A stretch of DNA of 64,000 nucleotides, from assembly GCA_036417435.1 (NCBI GenBank), contig CM070903.1, positions 90,293,001 through 90,357,000 of the forward strand. Reading direction: 5' to 3'. This DNA comes from Inia geoffrensis (taxonomy: Eukaryota; Chordata; Mammalia; Artiodactyla; Iniidae). The notes below the pieces were generated by a model that was given only the letters and a program-made list of their open reading frames with translations, ran no database searches and had not been told where the DNA came from. The translations under genes were made by a program, and so were the position numbers. This document shows, piece by piece, positions 47,897-59,599 of this stretch. Positions within the stretch are counted from its first letter, which is position 1, and each line of letters opens with the position of its first letter.

Positions 47897-48100
47897 GGGT
47901 CTTCCCTGGTGGTGCAGTGGTTGAGAGTCCACCTGCCGATGCAGGGGACACGGGTTCGTGCCCCAGTCCAGGAAGATCCCACATGCCGCGGAGCGGCTGG
48001 GCCCGTGAGCCATGGCCGCTGAGCCTGCGCGTCCGGAGCCTGTGCTCCGCAACGGGAGAGGCCACAACAGTGAGAGGTCCGCGTACCGCAAAAAAAAAAG
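47897..48100 (+). mobile_element. CHR-type SINE (SINE G)
   Basis: A sense copy of the short form with head GGGTCTTCCCTGGTGGTGCA, B-box-like GGTTCGTGCCC, end GTCCGCGTACCGC and a short A tail. Target copies AAAGTTGCTGATG at 47884-47896 and 48101-48113 are exact. The upstream copy abuts the downstream target copy of SINE F, so the two SINEs sit head to head with 29 bp between them. Confidence 0.95.
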
Positions 48101-48113
48101 AAAGTTGCTGATG

Positions 48114-48179
48114 ATAATTAAAAAATTCAACAAGTATGTGATTTAGGAAATAATGTCTCTGCCAAATCTAGCAGCTAAG
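48114..48179. other. Spacer
   Basis: Short AT-rich sequence, nothing recognised. Confidence 0.4.
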
Positions 48180-48545
48180 TAATGTCAAAAGGACTATATT
48201 ATTCAAGGTAGCCTAACTTCTATAACAAGTCCCAAATTATAGCAGCTAAACATAGTAAAATTGTATTTCTTGCTCACATCACAGCCCTGTGTGGATTAAT
48301 TGGTGGTGGCGGGGTGAGGGAGTTTATTCTGCTCCACAGAGTCTTTCAGGAACCCAGGCACCTTCAACTTGTGGTTCCACCCTCACATTGGCCCTTAAGG
48401 TTCTCTCTTTCAAGCCAGCTGATGAGAAAGGAAGACAGAGAAAGAGAGATGATCACCCATGACTGCTTTTATGGGTCATTCCTAGAACAGCACACATCAT
48501 TCCAGTTGACCAGAACCCTACTACATGGACTTACCTAGAAGACGT
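48180..48545 (+). repeat. Old dispersed mammalian repeat, class unassigned
   Basis: 'gtatttcttgctcacatcac', 'agtttattctgctccacaga', 'agtctttcaggaacccaggc' and 'catcattccagttgaccaga' are modules I know from a widespread placental repeat, whose class I cannot name with confidence. The 74-codon frame at 48314 lies inside it. Confidence 0.5.
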
Positions 48546-49540
48546 AGTGCCGCTATGTGTCCAAGGGGATGAAAACAAAGATATGGATGAACTTGGACAC
48601 ATATTTCTGTCTCAGAAGTCATAAAAACTTAAGAGATTACTTTTTTTTCAAGTCTGTTTGCCCTTAACTGTTTACTTCCCATTGCTGGGGCATATGCTTT
48701 GATCTGTTTCCAGGCCTTCACATCTTATATAAATTCCTAGGAACACATTTCCCTATCAGCAGAATTTAATAGTGGAGAAAGAGGTAGTTCGTAAGTCCCT
48801 TGGTATCTAAAGTAGGAAGAAAAGATAGCTGCTTAGAGGAAAGAGGAAATAAAGGGAAGCTCAGAAAATTATAAATTTATTACACTAATGAGATCATCAA
48901 AAGTCTATTCAACCATAAGAATTAAGTATTAGAAATGCTATCTTCTGTGGTGATGTTACGTTGTAAGTTCCGGTAGTCCCCAAATCCTCTCAACTTTTTA
49001 AGTCCCACACTGAGAAACAGTAGTGCTGGCCAGAGCCTCACAGAACATCTAGAGAAATTAGTCTGGCAGCTGCAAATGCCTATGGCAAATGATGTCCGTG
49101 ATGAAAAGTGCTTTCAGTTTCATAGACGATTTCAAACTCCTAAGAGAGGTTGAGGTAGAAACAAACATGAGCCAGACTTCCCAGTTCACTAATTTCTTTT
49201 CTTTATTCTGGATCTTTCCCACATTCTATGTCCATGTGAAAATCCAGATCTGCACCTGCCCTATGTACTCCATCCCACCCTGTCCAAGCCAAGAACCTTA
49301 CCTGATGCAAGGCCCCCACATGTACACGGTGGGCAGCACCAATGTGACACGATGTTTGTCTCAAGATGAGTGGAGACCCAAAGGCCTTCCCCACAACCCC
49401 CTTGCTAAGCTGTCAGCTTTCCACCTGTATAGCTAAGTGCCAGAACGTTCCAGTATGAGCCATGCATTGGGGTAAGGAAGTAGAGGCCTCTGAAAAAGTC
49501 CAGCACTAATAATCTGACAGCACTAATAGCCAAACCACTA
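48546..49540. other. Spacer, no gene seen
   Basis: The 115-codon frame at 49089-49436 has no recognised domain or splice context. Confidence 0.4.
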
Positions 49541-49735
49541 TCAATTAAGTGGTTACTATGTGCTAGCAACTTTATATGCATTATGTGATTAATCCTACCA
49601 CAATCCTAGCAGTATTAGGACCTCTGTTTTAAAAAGGAAAACAGTTTTAGTGAGGTTAAGCAAACAGCTCAGGGCGGCATAGCTGATAAAAGACAGAGCC
49701 AGGGTCCAAACCTAATTCTGTCTGACTCCTCCTAT
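49541..49735 (-). repeat. MIR SINE
   Basis: The reverse complement of MIR: 'gtggttactatgtgctagca', 'attaatcctaccacaatcct' and 'agacagagccagggtccaaa' in order. Confidence 0.8.
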
Positions 49736-49749
49736 TTGAGGCAATTACA

Positions 49750-49915
49750 GCTAATTACAGCTTCGTTGAGAGCTTACTACATGCCAGTCATTGTTCTAAG
49801 CACTTCACTTGACTTAACTCATTTTATCCCCACAACAATCCTATGAAGCTGACAGTTATTATCATCGTTTTGCTGATGAAGATACTGACTGAAGCACAGA
49901 GTGTCCTCAGGGCGT
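49750..49915 (-). repeat. Second MIR SINE in the same orientation
   Basis: 'gagcttactacatgccagtc', 'tcattttatccccacaacaa', 'ctatgaagctgacagttatt' and 'gaagatactgactgaagcac' again read as antisense MIR. The two copies start about 210 bp apart and differ in detail, so two insertions are more likely than a recent tandem copy. Confidence 0.8.
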
Positions 49916-51754
49916 ACTGTATTCTGAGATGTCAAAAAGAATGCTGTGAAACCAGAGCTGAGTGGCTGCTTCAGAACCCATCAGAGTGGAGACATCAGGG
50001 CCATTTCTAGGCACCAGGTCATTTGCCCACCTATCCTACCAGACCATGCCCAGTTTGGGTGTATGGCTGAGGGACTAAGCTGCTTGGTTCCCATGAGCCT
50101 GTGAGGAGAGCTCAGGGGAGGAGACAGGCTTAATGCCACCTCAGAAGAACAAAGATCATGTGAAACATTAAAAACACACATTTTCCTATCAAAACCTCCT
50201 ACATGGACTGAAAAGTTTTCTTAAGTAAAAAGAAACATATATATAATTCAAAATTCTATTAAAGTGAGAAAGACTTTTTTTAATCTAGCATCTTTGAATT
50301 GTACTCGGAGAAGTATTGGTCTTCCCAAACCAAAATGAAGGAAAAGAAAAAGAAAACCTCACTTAATCTGAAACTTTGGAGGAAATTTTTGAAGTTCGTA
50401 TTGTCTTCCTTCAACGATACAATGAACATTTTATTGTGGGGCTATATTTTTATTATAAATGCATAAAAACAATCCAAGAAAAAAGTCAGTAGAAGGCTCG
50501 GTAAGAGGGATTTCTTAAAATTAAAAGCTGTTGTGCCTTGTCCACCTTGCCCCTACCTTTCAGAATGCTTGCTAGGTTAACCCAGCAGCCCCAGACATGG
50601 ATAATGTGTCGTAGCCAAGGACTCATACAGAGACCACACACGCTACTGAGCACGTGCATGTGTGTAGAATGTCTCTGTGTGTCGTATGTGCAGAGCGGAT
50701 GGGAGTGGATGCTTTGTGTATCATTTCCTTAATTAAAAAAAAAAAAAAAAAATGTGTTTCCCTCAGAACTCAACCAGGTACTGGCGCTGAGGTTTAGGGA
50801 GATGACCCAAGTTATATCACTCACCCAAATTATCCTGCCTCTTCATTCAGGGTGGTACACATGGCACCCAAAACTCCCAGTCATGCCTGTTTTCAATGTG
50901 TGTTAACTTTGCTTTATAATCACATTCAGTGACTAGCATGCCTCAGTAGAATGTTGAGTGACCTAAAAAGTACTTGGCTCCCAGATAAGAAAAGTAAAAC
51001 AAAGCTAAGTGTGTAATGTTCAACAAAGGAACATTCAGAATATTTCTTCTGGCAGAATCAAGGCGGCAAAGAACACCCTTGTCCTCCTCTCCCAAATACA
51101 AATAGGAGAAAACATCCTGGAAAATAAATGCCAAGAGCCAACAGGCAGTTACTATTACAAAACATGAAGTTTTCAACCATTCATTCTCATGTTGTTCTTC
51201 TAAACCAAGGCCATTAATAACCTCCGAAAATGTTGACTGATTATATTCCTCCTGCTTGGTTGGTATTTCTGTACCAAAATGTTCACATGGGAGGGAAATA
51301 AGGGCCTGGCAGCTCAGATTCAAAAAAAGTTTGAACTGGAACTCATTTATTTGTATTTCAAAATCCTGAGGCAGATTAACTGGAAGGCATCCAAAACCTC
51401 AGAAGCCAAAAGTTCTGCCAAACATTTTTCAACTTGGCAATCAGTAATACAATACGGCCAGATCATTAAAGAAATCCTGTTCTGAATTCCCTTGAAGTTT
51501 CTAAGACAAAATTTAAACAAAAATTATTTCCTTCAGAGGCTTGTATGCATGATAAGGTTCCATCTGTGCATAAGGAGTAAGTGTGGTAGATTAGACGCCT
51601 TGACTAAGAAAAAAACAAACACAACAAAAATAAACCTACATTCATTTCTGTCTCTAGACCTGCATGACTGCATGTTCATGGAGCAAAAATCTGTCTCCCA
51701 TAACTCAGGAAGGAGTTGTTTATTACTCCATTGCTTTGTCATGGCTGTATCATT
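49916..51754. other. Spacer with one longer minus-strand frame
   Basis: There is an A run at 50735-50752. The minus-strand frame 50943-51323 (126 codons) has one clear hydrophobic stretch (CFVIVTACWLLAFIF), but no recognised family, promoter or splice context. The rest is unassigned. Confidence 0.35.
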
Positions 51755-52085
51755 CACTTGTTTTCAGCAATCATGTATTGAAAACCCAGTATCAAGAAGG
51801 TCCAGCGTCAGACACTGTGTGAAGGAAGAAACAAAGATGAAGATATATAGATTCTCCTCTCATGGGCATAATACCTGGTGATAGGTAGGGAGAGAAGAGA
51901 CACATAAAAATGAGTGTTAACAAGGTATGGTGTTACACAACTTAGGAAGGTATGATAAGGTGCTCTGGGTATTCATTCAATTAACGGGCATGTTAATTAC
52001 AATCAGGAGGTGAGGACACATTTCAGGAAGGAGACAGAATGAGAGCTGAGTCTCAAAGGGTATGTGGGATTTGGACAAAGTAGAA
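51755..52085 (-). repeat. L2-type fragment
   Basis: 'atcatgtattgaaaacccag', 'gcgtcagacactgtgtgaag', 'cacatttcaggaaggagaca' and 'gagctgagtctcaaaggg' follow the antisense layout. Confidence 0.5.
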
Positions 52086-52554
52086 AAGGTCGTTGAGTAT
52101 CGTGGTGTTTCATTTAGTGTTTTATTGTTTAAAATGTTCTATCAGCTCATTTCTACTCTGGGTCATATTTAAGTCCACTCAAACACTTAAACCAAAACTG
52201 ATTACGTGAGAATACATTTCTTGCCCACATGGTAAAATCAAGCTGGATGTAATCTCACATTTCTGTATAATCACAGTTTACTTTATATGCTGAAATTTAT
52301 TTTTTTATCTGAATTGTCTCAAGGCAACGTCTCCTTAAATTCATTTTACCAGGGACAGGTTAAATGCATGAAACCTAGTGGTGTAGCCACTAATCAAAAC
52401 CAGTATGAGAACAGGAATCTGAATTATTTAGTCTCATAAGCATATTGCCACTTTGCCTATGAAGGGTGCTTACAAAGAAGAATCCTCTTTTTGCCACCGT
52501 TGTACCAATCCCATTGTATCCATCTATGGGAAGATCAAAATCCACTTATTTAAT
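52086..52554. other. Spacer
   Basis: Nothing recognised. Confidence 0.4.
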
Positions 52555-52720
52555 TCAACTCATTTAAATAAGCATTTACCAAGAAATTAACTCAACGACA
52601 CTGTGCCAGTTTCTGAGGATACTAGATGATTACCTATAGGGATCTCACATCCTAGATGAGAATACACAGCACCTCCAATGCAAAGTAAAATAATAGACAC
52701 CAGGGACAAGTATGTCTGAT
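52555..52720 (-). repeat. L2 fragment
   Basis: 'ttaaataagcatttaccaag', 'acactgtgccagtttctgag' and 'gggatctcacatcctagatg' match the antisense L2 end. Confidence 0.5.
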
Positions 52721-52739
52721 ACTCACATTCCACTTCAGA

Positions 52740-53405
52740 AATAAAGCTATACTGTTTGACCACCTTCATTCAATTCCCCCTCCCTCAACTGCCCTGCCCC
52801 CACCTCTGGGAACCACAAATCTGATCTCTTTTTCTATGAGTCATTTGTTCTTTGAAGGATAATTGACCCACAACACTGTTAGTTCCTGATGCAAAACAGT
52901 GATCTGATATTTCCATACATTACAAAATGATCACTGTGATAAGTCTAGCTACCATCTGTCATCATACAATGATATTACATTGTTATTGACTGTATTTCCC
53001 ATGCTGTACATTTCATCCCTGTGACTCATTTATTTTGTAACTCTTAATTTCCCTCACCCATTTCACTCAAAAGCTTCAAAATTCCAGTTGTAAGAATAAT
53101 TAAGTACTAAGGAGGTAATGTGTAACACGAGTAGTATAATGAACACTGATGAATGTTACATATGAAAGCTGTAGAGAGAGAAAGCCCTAAGAGTTCTCAT
53201 CACAAGGGAAACTTGTTTTTCTTTTGTATCCATGAGATGATAGATGCTTGCTAAACTTATTGTGCTAATCACTTCATGATATATGTAAGTCAAATCATTA
53301 TGCTGTATGTACAACTTAAACTTACACAGTGCTGTATGTCAATTATATCTCAATAAAACTGGAAGAAAATTAAAACTTAATTTAAAAATTTAAATAAAAA
53401 AGAAA
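52740..53405 (+). mobile_element. L1MA-like 3' end
   Basis: A 5'-truncated L1. It has 'cacctctgggaaccacaaat', 'ccatgctgtacatttcatcc', 'agagttctcatcacaaggga', 'tgatagatgcttgctaaact', 'aaatcattatgctgtatgta' and 'caattatatctcaataaaac' in order, ending in A-rich sequence with AATAAA. This is an older placental lineage than the full-length L1s here. Confidence 0.8.
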
Positions 53406-53829
53406 GGTGATTTCCATTTGCATATATAGATTCATATTCGTACTATTTATGATTCTAACTGTAAAGTAGGCTCAAAATATTCTTTAAACTTCTTTGGAAT
53501 TAGCCTTAGAGTCTATTTATATACAAATACACACACAAACACTAGTAGTATTTTTTAAGTCATTTGCCAATATTGACAAAATGACTAGTTTCATTTACCA
53601 AACTTGAATCTGAATGATTTTTCATATTTTCCAATGTTCAGATATACCTTAAAATTCAAAGATTTGCCACAACTGAGACTATTAAAAGATATGCCACATA
53701 TTTTGAAGGCACTTTTCTAATATACATGTATTAAAAAATTCTCCAGAAAAGCTTTTAGCGATGGCACCATCATTTCAATGTACTTTCCTACCTCCTCTGT
53801 CTGGAAAACTCCTACTTGCCTTTCACAAC
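53406..53829. other. AT-rich spacer
   Basis: Nothing recognised. Confidence 0.4.
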
Positions 53830-54080
53830 CCAATTCAGATATTGCTTCTTCAGTGAAGTTCTTGATTCCCTTCTGTACTTTCACACAACTTTGTTAAACC
53901 TATAACTTCATTGCTACAACCAAGTCTAAGATACCAATAGCGTGTGCCTCAGTTCCCTCAACTGTAAAATGGGATTATAACAGATAGTATTCATGAAGGT
54001 GAAATGAATTCGTAACATTTAAGAACAGCATGTGAAGCATGGTATCATAAAGTACATTTTCAGTTACACTATCATTATTG
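53830..54080 (+). repeat. L2 fragment followed by MIR fragment
   Basis: Bases 53830-53935 ('cagatattgcttcttcagtg') resemble the sense L2 3' region. Bases 53940-54080 ('gtgcctcagttccctcaact', 'gtaaaatgggattataacag') match the MIR core. Confidence 0.6.
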
Positions 54081-55194
54081 GCCTAAGTTAACTGTCATAC
54101 AGTAAGTCATCAATATTGAACCATTGGATAAAACATATACCCTGTTTAATAGATATACCAGAATTAATACATTCCAGGGTGTGTTAGCCTCTTTCATAAA
54201 ATGATTTACAATCACACTTCATAAGTTAAAAATAAACATTCGAGTCTAAAACATAGCTTTACGCATTGAAAATAATGCAAATAACTTATTTACATAGTAC
54301 ATAGTTTTACAAAGCAAAGTGAAGAAATTAATATTATTTTCTCTCACACTATGTAATTCCGTTCTAATGCCAATCATAGATGAAAAGTATGTAATGTATT
54401 TGCCCATTTGGCTCCCCCTTCAAATATATCTAAGCATCTAAGCTGTCACTGAAATCTGCAGTGGCTTTTTCATCAACGAGCTTCTAATGGTCTTTTGATG
54501 CTTATCAAATGCCTATCATACATTTCTTCCTCTGAAGCACACTCCTCCCAGGCTTTCAGTCTCCCAAAAGGGACAGCTGCATATTGCTCTTCTCTTTCTA
54601 CACCGGTTCCAGTAGCTCAGTGGGGAAGGAAGGAGAAAATAAACACACACATTTCTAACTTTCTACCCTAGTGACTAGTCTACCATTCCCCTAGCCAACA
54701 TCCTCAAAAATATATAATGAAGTGTTTTGTGTGACTGAAAGAGTGGGTTCATTTTCCTAGCTTAACATCTTCTAAGACTGGTCCAGCTTCCATTGAGAAC
54801 TCTATTTTCTATTTATCTATACCATTTGCATAAGATGTATCACAAACTTCAGCACTTATTCATTGTGTATTATTCACCATGGCTCTATGCAGATTAGTTC
54901 TCTCTTCATATTATCATAAGCTACTTGAAAGCTAAATAATTTGAATCCTCTCACCCCACCTCCTGGCAACGGTGCTGAAAATTCAACATTTACTGAGACC
55001 TTTCCCTTACAAATAGGCCCAAAGGGACCAAAATGAATGGAACAGGTTCAACAGAGCTCTTGTTCTCCTGCAGTTTAAAATGCAATAGGCAGAGAGAGTA
55101 AAAAAGCTCTAATACTGTCTGCTGGGGTGGAGGTGTAGACACAGTTCTTTGTGATGCAGATAACAAGGAGATTAGTTTACCTGAGAGCATCTGA
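54081..55194. other. AT-rich spacer
   Basis: No gene or repeat recognised. Confidence 0.4.
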
Positions 55195-55265
55195 TTAAAG
55201 CTATTCAAAGTGTGGTCCAAGGACAGGTGCTGGTTACATATGAAATAAATTCAGAAATTGAGAAT
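55195..55265. repeat. Possible MER5-like hAT fragment
   Basis: 'attcaaagtgtggtccaagg' with nearby 'gaaataaattcagaaattga' resembles the MER5 start. Tentative. Confidence 0.35.
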
Positions 55266-55378
55266 AAGCATTTAGAATTGTTTATAGCCATTAACAAAGT
55301 AAAATTATGTCTGCTGAGCCTAACAATAAAAAAATGATGACTTTTGCTTTGTATGTCTGTAAGCAGATTGGAAATCTT

Positions 55379-55420
55379 AAAAAGAAAGGAAAAGAAGGAA
55401 GAAAGAGAAAGAGAAGGAAA
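55379..55420 (+). repeat. GA-rich purine tract
   Basis: A run of AAAGG, AAGG and AGAAA units, a low-complexity purine strand. Confidence 0.85.
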
Positions 55421-56459
55421 CTAGCCTTTCCTCACAGAGAATTTGAGCATCACTGTCTTAGATGAACCAGGATTGACCTGGACCCTGCAGAGCGGGAGGG
55501 ACTTCCACAGCCAAATACGTGGAAGAAGGTGGGACAAGGACGGTCAGCAGCACCAAAACTCAGAGAAGAGGGTGCAAGGAACGAATGAGGAATATCAAAC
55601 CAGTGAAGTGAGAAGATGGGATTCTCCTGTATGTGAGACAAGAACCCAGAATTACTGAATGATACCAAAGGTTAGGAGAATTCATTCCAAGCTGAAGAGT
55701 TTGGACTTTCCTCTATTGGCAACAGAGAACTATGGAAAGTTTTTGACTAGAAAATACCATAACAGGATCTGCACACGGGTAGACGATGCTCAATAGCTCC
55801 TTGCTAATTGAACTAATTTGCTCCAGTGGCTGTAAACTCAAATGCCGACCTAGGCAGGCAGAGCCCACGGGTAGGAAGGCGAGGCTTGTCGATCTACCTA
55901 CCACTTGCCTCATCTGATGGACCTACTATGTAGATCCAGCAACCATTTTCATCTAGAGGTATATACCCCACATGCCAGATAGCCAATCTTTCAAGAGAAG
56001 CTGAAAAGCAGGATTTATATGGGAACTCCTAAATTTCAAATGTTAGCCCTAATCAAAAACTTGTTAAAGGACAGTATTAAGGCCCAACCAAACAGGTCTG
56101 AAAATTGGATTTGATGCTCAGGCCCCCAATATGCATCTCTGCTTTCACACATTAAAAAAAGAGGTTTATGATAACTGCTGGAGTGATAACACTGCTCCTC
56201 ATGTACTGTTTGGTCCCCAAAGCCTACAAAGATTATTTTTAATACTCATAATGTAACATCTATACTATCCTGTGGTCCTCTGTCTTCAGAAATGATTGCT
56301 GGCATTAGTGATTACTGCAAATGTGTGCTGATATACCCAAATCTGACGCATACCTCAAGTACCTTCTCTCTTGGTTCAACAGTAGAAACTATGTGCAATT
56401 ACAGCCACCCGTGTAGCCCCTGCAAGTACTTCCATCACTAAGGGGTAGAGTTGTGTGCG
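55421..56459. other. Spacer with an L2-type trace
   Basis: Bases 55685-55770 ('aagagtttggactttcctct') resemble the old LINE-type repeat at 26985. No gene signal. Confidence 0.4.
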
Positions 56460-57480
56460 ATTTTTAGTATCTTTATCTCTTAAAACCAGACGATTCTTAA
56501 TCCTGGACTGAAACTGGGCTGCCCCATCCAGCCCCCAAAGAAATAGCTCTGCATTCTGCCCAGACCATTTTACTTTCCCTTTTCCCTGGGGAAATCTTTG
56601 CTTAGCTAAGTGTGCCTGGGCCTGGTTTCAGCCAAGGTAAAAGCAGTATCAGGGTGCAGCTGGTAGCCCTATTAGGATGTTTCCAAATTACTAGGCTTTT
56701 GGAAAGGGAAAAGTTTTTATTCCAACAAGTTTCAGAAAATTAAAAAAAAAAAACAACTAAATCTCTCTGCCAGTAAATTTTAAATGTGTTTGTTAGAAAG
56801 GGTGGGAGACGGGGTGAAGAGGAGACTTTTTTTTTTTCAATAAAAAGTCTCTTCCCAGCTGTTCTTTCCACAGCCTGCATAAAGAACGTATGTCCTTTTG
56901 ATTAAAGTGCAGCTTTCATGCCCTGCTCTGGCAGGCTGCCAAAATCTGCCTTAAGGTGAGAGTGGCTATTTTAAGGTGGAATTGTTTGCATTGGACTTGA
57001 AAAGACTTGTTATTCCACAGTTAACTTTTCATACTGCTCAGAAGGGAAGCAGCAATCTGAACCTGGAGAAACAAGATGGAGGAAATGACCCCTGGCCCTT
57101 CAGGGAAAAAAATTTTTTTTAATCCAAATGACCATAATTTCAACAGCTTTCATCATTCTCTGTGGTACATTTTACTGTTCCAAGAAAGCTGAATTAGACT
57201 TGATAGGGTTACATCATAAACTTCCACAGTAAAAGATTAATATTCAATTATAAAAATCACTCAAGTCTCAGATTTACTTAGTTTAGGAGGACATGTTTTC
57301 ACTCATTTATCTTATAAATGTATCCATTCAGAAATCCATATAACTGCTCACAATTTGAAGTGCTTCCAAAGAAAGACAAACACTCTGGACTGTTGGCTGA
57401 GATGTTGTTGTCATCGTCATTAGCCTGGTCATTTTTCTATTTCTCCAGGAAAATGTGTTGGTCTTTTAGGCTGGAAAGCC
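56460..57480. other. Repeat-free, moderately GC segment
   Basis: No known repeat is recognised over about 1 kb. It holds a perfect inverted repeat (56822-56851) and several mixed purine/pyrimidine blocks. It may be conserved regulatory DNA; that is only a guess without other genomes. Confidence 0.3.
56822..56851. repeat. Perfect 10-bp inverted repeat
   Basis: GAGACTTTTT (56822-56831) pairs with AAAAAGTCTC (56842-56851) around a 10-base T-rich loop. There is no evidence that it is transcribed, so it may be incidental. Confidence 0.7.
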
Positions 57481-58604
57481 ATTGGGTTTATGCTTGAAAA
57501 ACAAATCACTGTGCACATACACATGTGGAAGAGCTGTGCAGCCTAAATATGACTCTCTCTCCTCTGCTCTTCTAGAACATTAGCCGCTTTCCCTGCTACA
57601 GTATGTCAGCTAAACTCCTCAGTCAAGATGTGCTCAGCACACTAGAATTGCCTGAACTGATTACTAGTGTTTCTTAACCAACCCACTTTATAATTTCTGT
57701 CAGTCTCAAGTTTTTAAAAAATTAGTATTAATTACTTTTGTCTTTGTGGGCCCAGAATTGATGAGGCATTTAATATGATTCTTGACTACTTTCTAACAAA
57801 ACTGTTTTTCACATGTATAAAACAAGAATTTTAAGTTTCGTTTTTCCTTCTCTTCTCAATCTCACTGTTCTTTGGTTATTAGCACTTAGAACTTACATTT
57901 CAGGATTTCCTCATTGTGCTATAATAATGGGAAAATATCTGTATACATCTCGTACAGAATGATTTTCCTAAAAGAAAGAAGATGAGATTGTCTCGTGATG
58001 TTAAGAAAATAAAGTCATAAATTGAAATGCCTATGTTATGGTTATAACTCCTTAAAGCTATAGGGTAAAATAATACCTCACAGAGCAGATGTGAAATGAA
58101 ACAGAGTGTGTTTCCCTACCCAGATTAGATAAGTTTTCTTTTCCCATTCTCTCCAGCCTCTTTCCATGTCTTCTCTCAAGTTCTGGAGTTTCTTTTAATT
58201 TTTTTTAACTAAACAGTCTGCATTTACCATAAGCAGGGAGAGCTTGCTCATAGCACACTAGTGGAAATCACTGAGTTTGTGGGGACAGTTCTGTAAAACG
58301 TGCTCCAGGGCAATGGAATAATTTACTTCCTTTAAAAGACTGAATCAAACCCTTTGGACTCCCAGAAGGGAACAATCTGCCTCATCTAAAAGATGTGATG
58401 AGATGGGATGAGAGAGTTACTGATAGCTTTAGGCAGAAACTTTCCTGTGTCAGTTTCTGGAAGGGGTCATTCCAGGCCCAGGTGTGGTCTCAGCTTCAAT
58501 ATAATGTGAGTGATCTTCAACTTTCTGTCTCAGGTCCCCTCTGAGAATTAAAAATAAAGCCATAGATTTCTTCCTATGTACATACACGTATGTCTGTCCC
58601 TGCT
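57481..58604. other. AT-rich spacer
   Basis: Nothing recognised. Confidence 0.4.
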
Positions 58605-58619
58605 ACACACACACACGCA

Positions 58620-58665
<46 letters not shown>
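58605..58665. repeat. (CA)n microsatellite
   Basis: A CA run with two early interruptions (ACGC, CATA), then a perfect stretch of about 20 units. A local frame reads as Thr-His repeats and is not a gene. Confidence 0.97.
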
Positions 58666-58667
<2 letters not shown>

Positions 58668-59521
58668 CCTTTCCTGGATCTCACTGACCAATTTTTAAAC
58701 TTTTCCAGAGATGACACATCTCTGGTGTCAGATTCATGCGGAGGAAACCCAGAGTCTGATTTACTAAACAGGATGCCAATTTATTAATTTAAATGTGGAG
58801 ACATGGCTTGGTCCAGGAGCTAGGCCAACTGTCTGCACACTCCCTTCTGGTAGGTAGAGCTATGTAAGAAATCAAATTACAGATCAGAAGGCTTCCTGGT
58901 GATTTTAGAAATAGAACAAAGGTGGTGGACGTCATTAAACCACAGCAGCCTAATCAATGTCTCTTCTCCATTCCAAGGATATGTGTGTCCACTCACCAAC
59001 CTTAGAGTCCTCTCTCCTCTAGTCGCTGTTTCATTAAATTCCAATACACAAAGAGGAGAGGGCTCAGAAAATTAGTCTGTCACCCATACACCATTACTTA
59101 TGCCAAACAGTTAAATACAACTTAACTGAAATACAGATTTCAGTTACACTTCAATTATTTCTTCTTCAGGATGTATTCTTGTTAGGATCCTTGCACATTT
59201 TAAAGAGTTGAGCAGTACTTTATTAGTAACAATAGTACAAACCATTTCTTCTTCAGGTAGCTATAAGTACAATGTTTCTTTTACATGTCAAAGAGAATTT
59301 AACATGACTTTGTTTCCAAGTCCTGTGAACACATCATGGGGAGAATTATCAGCTACCACACATCAACTATGGAGTCAACTCCATTGTTTATCTGTAGTAA
59401 TGCAGGGCAACCATGGCAGAGATCATCTAAAGCAGTTGTTTGAATGCACGTGTAATACTTTCCAAGGATGTTTGCCTCCCTGGGTTTTTCTTAGATTATT
59501 ATTTCTTTGTGTTTGCCTTAG
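58666..59521. other. Spacer upstream of the candidate exon
   Basis: No confirmed gene. Its end (about 59478-59521) is pyrimidine-rich and closes with TTTGCCTTAG, which could be a splice acceptor. The 105-codon frame at 59208 has no recognised domain. Confidence 0.4.
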
Positions 59522-59599
59522 ATGAGCCAGACAATGGAGCCCAGAAACACCCTGAGCTAGAAAGAGTACAATATTCTCTCCTTGATGCTTCACCAACAG
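59522..59599 (+). CDS. Candidate internal coding exon (unproven)
   Basis: The 78-bp segment lies between an acceptor-like pyrimidine tract ending in AG (59520-59521) and a donor-like GTAATA (59600-59605). Its open frame has two bases of a split first codon, 25 full codons and one trailing base, so it could be a symmetric phase 1-1 exon that can be skipped without a frameshift. The full codons read EPDNGAQKHPELERVQYSLL and then DASPT, a polar and plausible protein composition. The donor is not a strong one (GTAATA, not GTAAGT), and I recognise no family. Chance remains quite possible. Confidence 0.25.

Noticed and set aside
49541..49915. Tandem repeat suggested by two similar adjacent blocks
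   Set aside because: Both are antisense MIR copies with different divergence and extent, so two separate old insertions explain them better.
58590..58787. Thr-His repeat reading frame
   Set aside because: It is the (CA)n microsatellite read in one frame.
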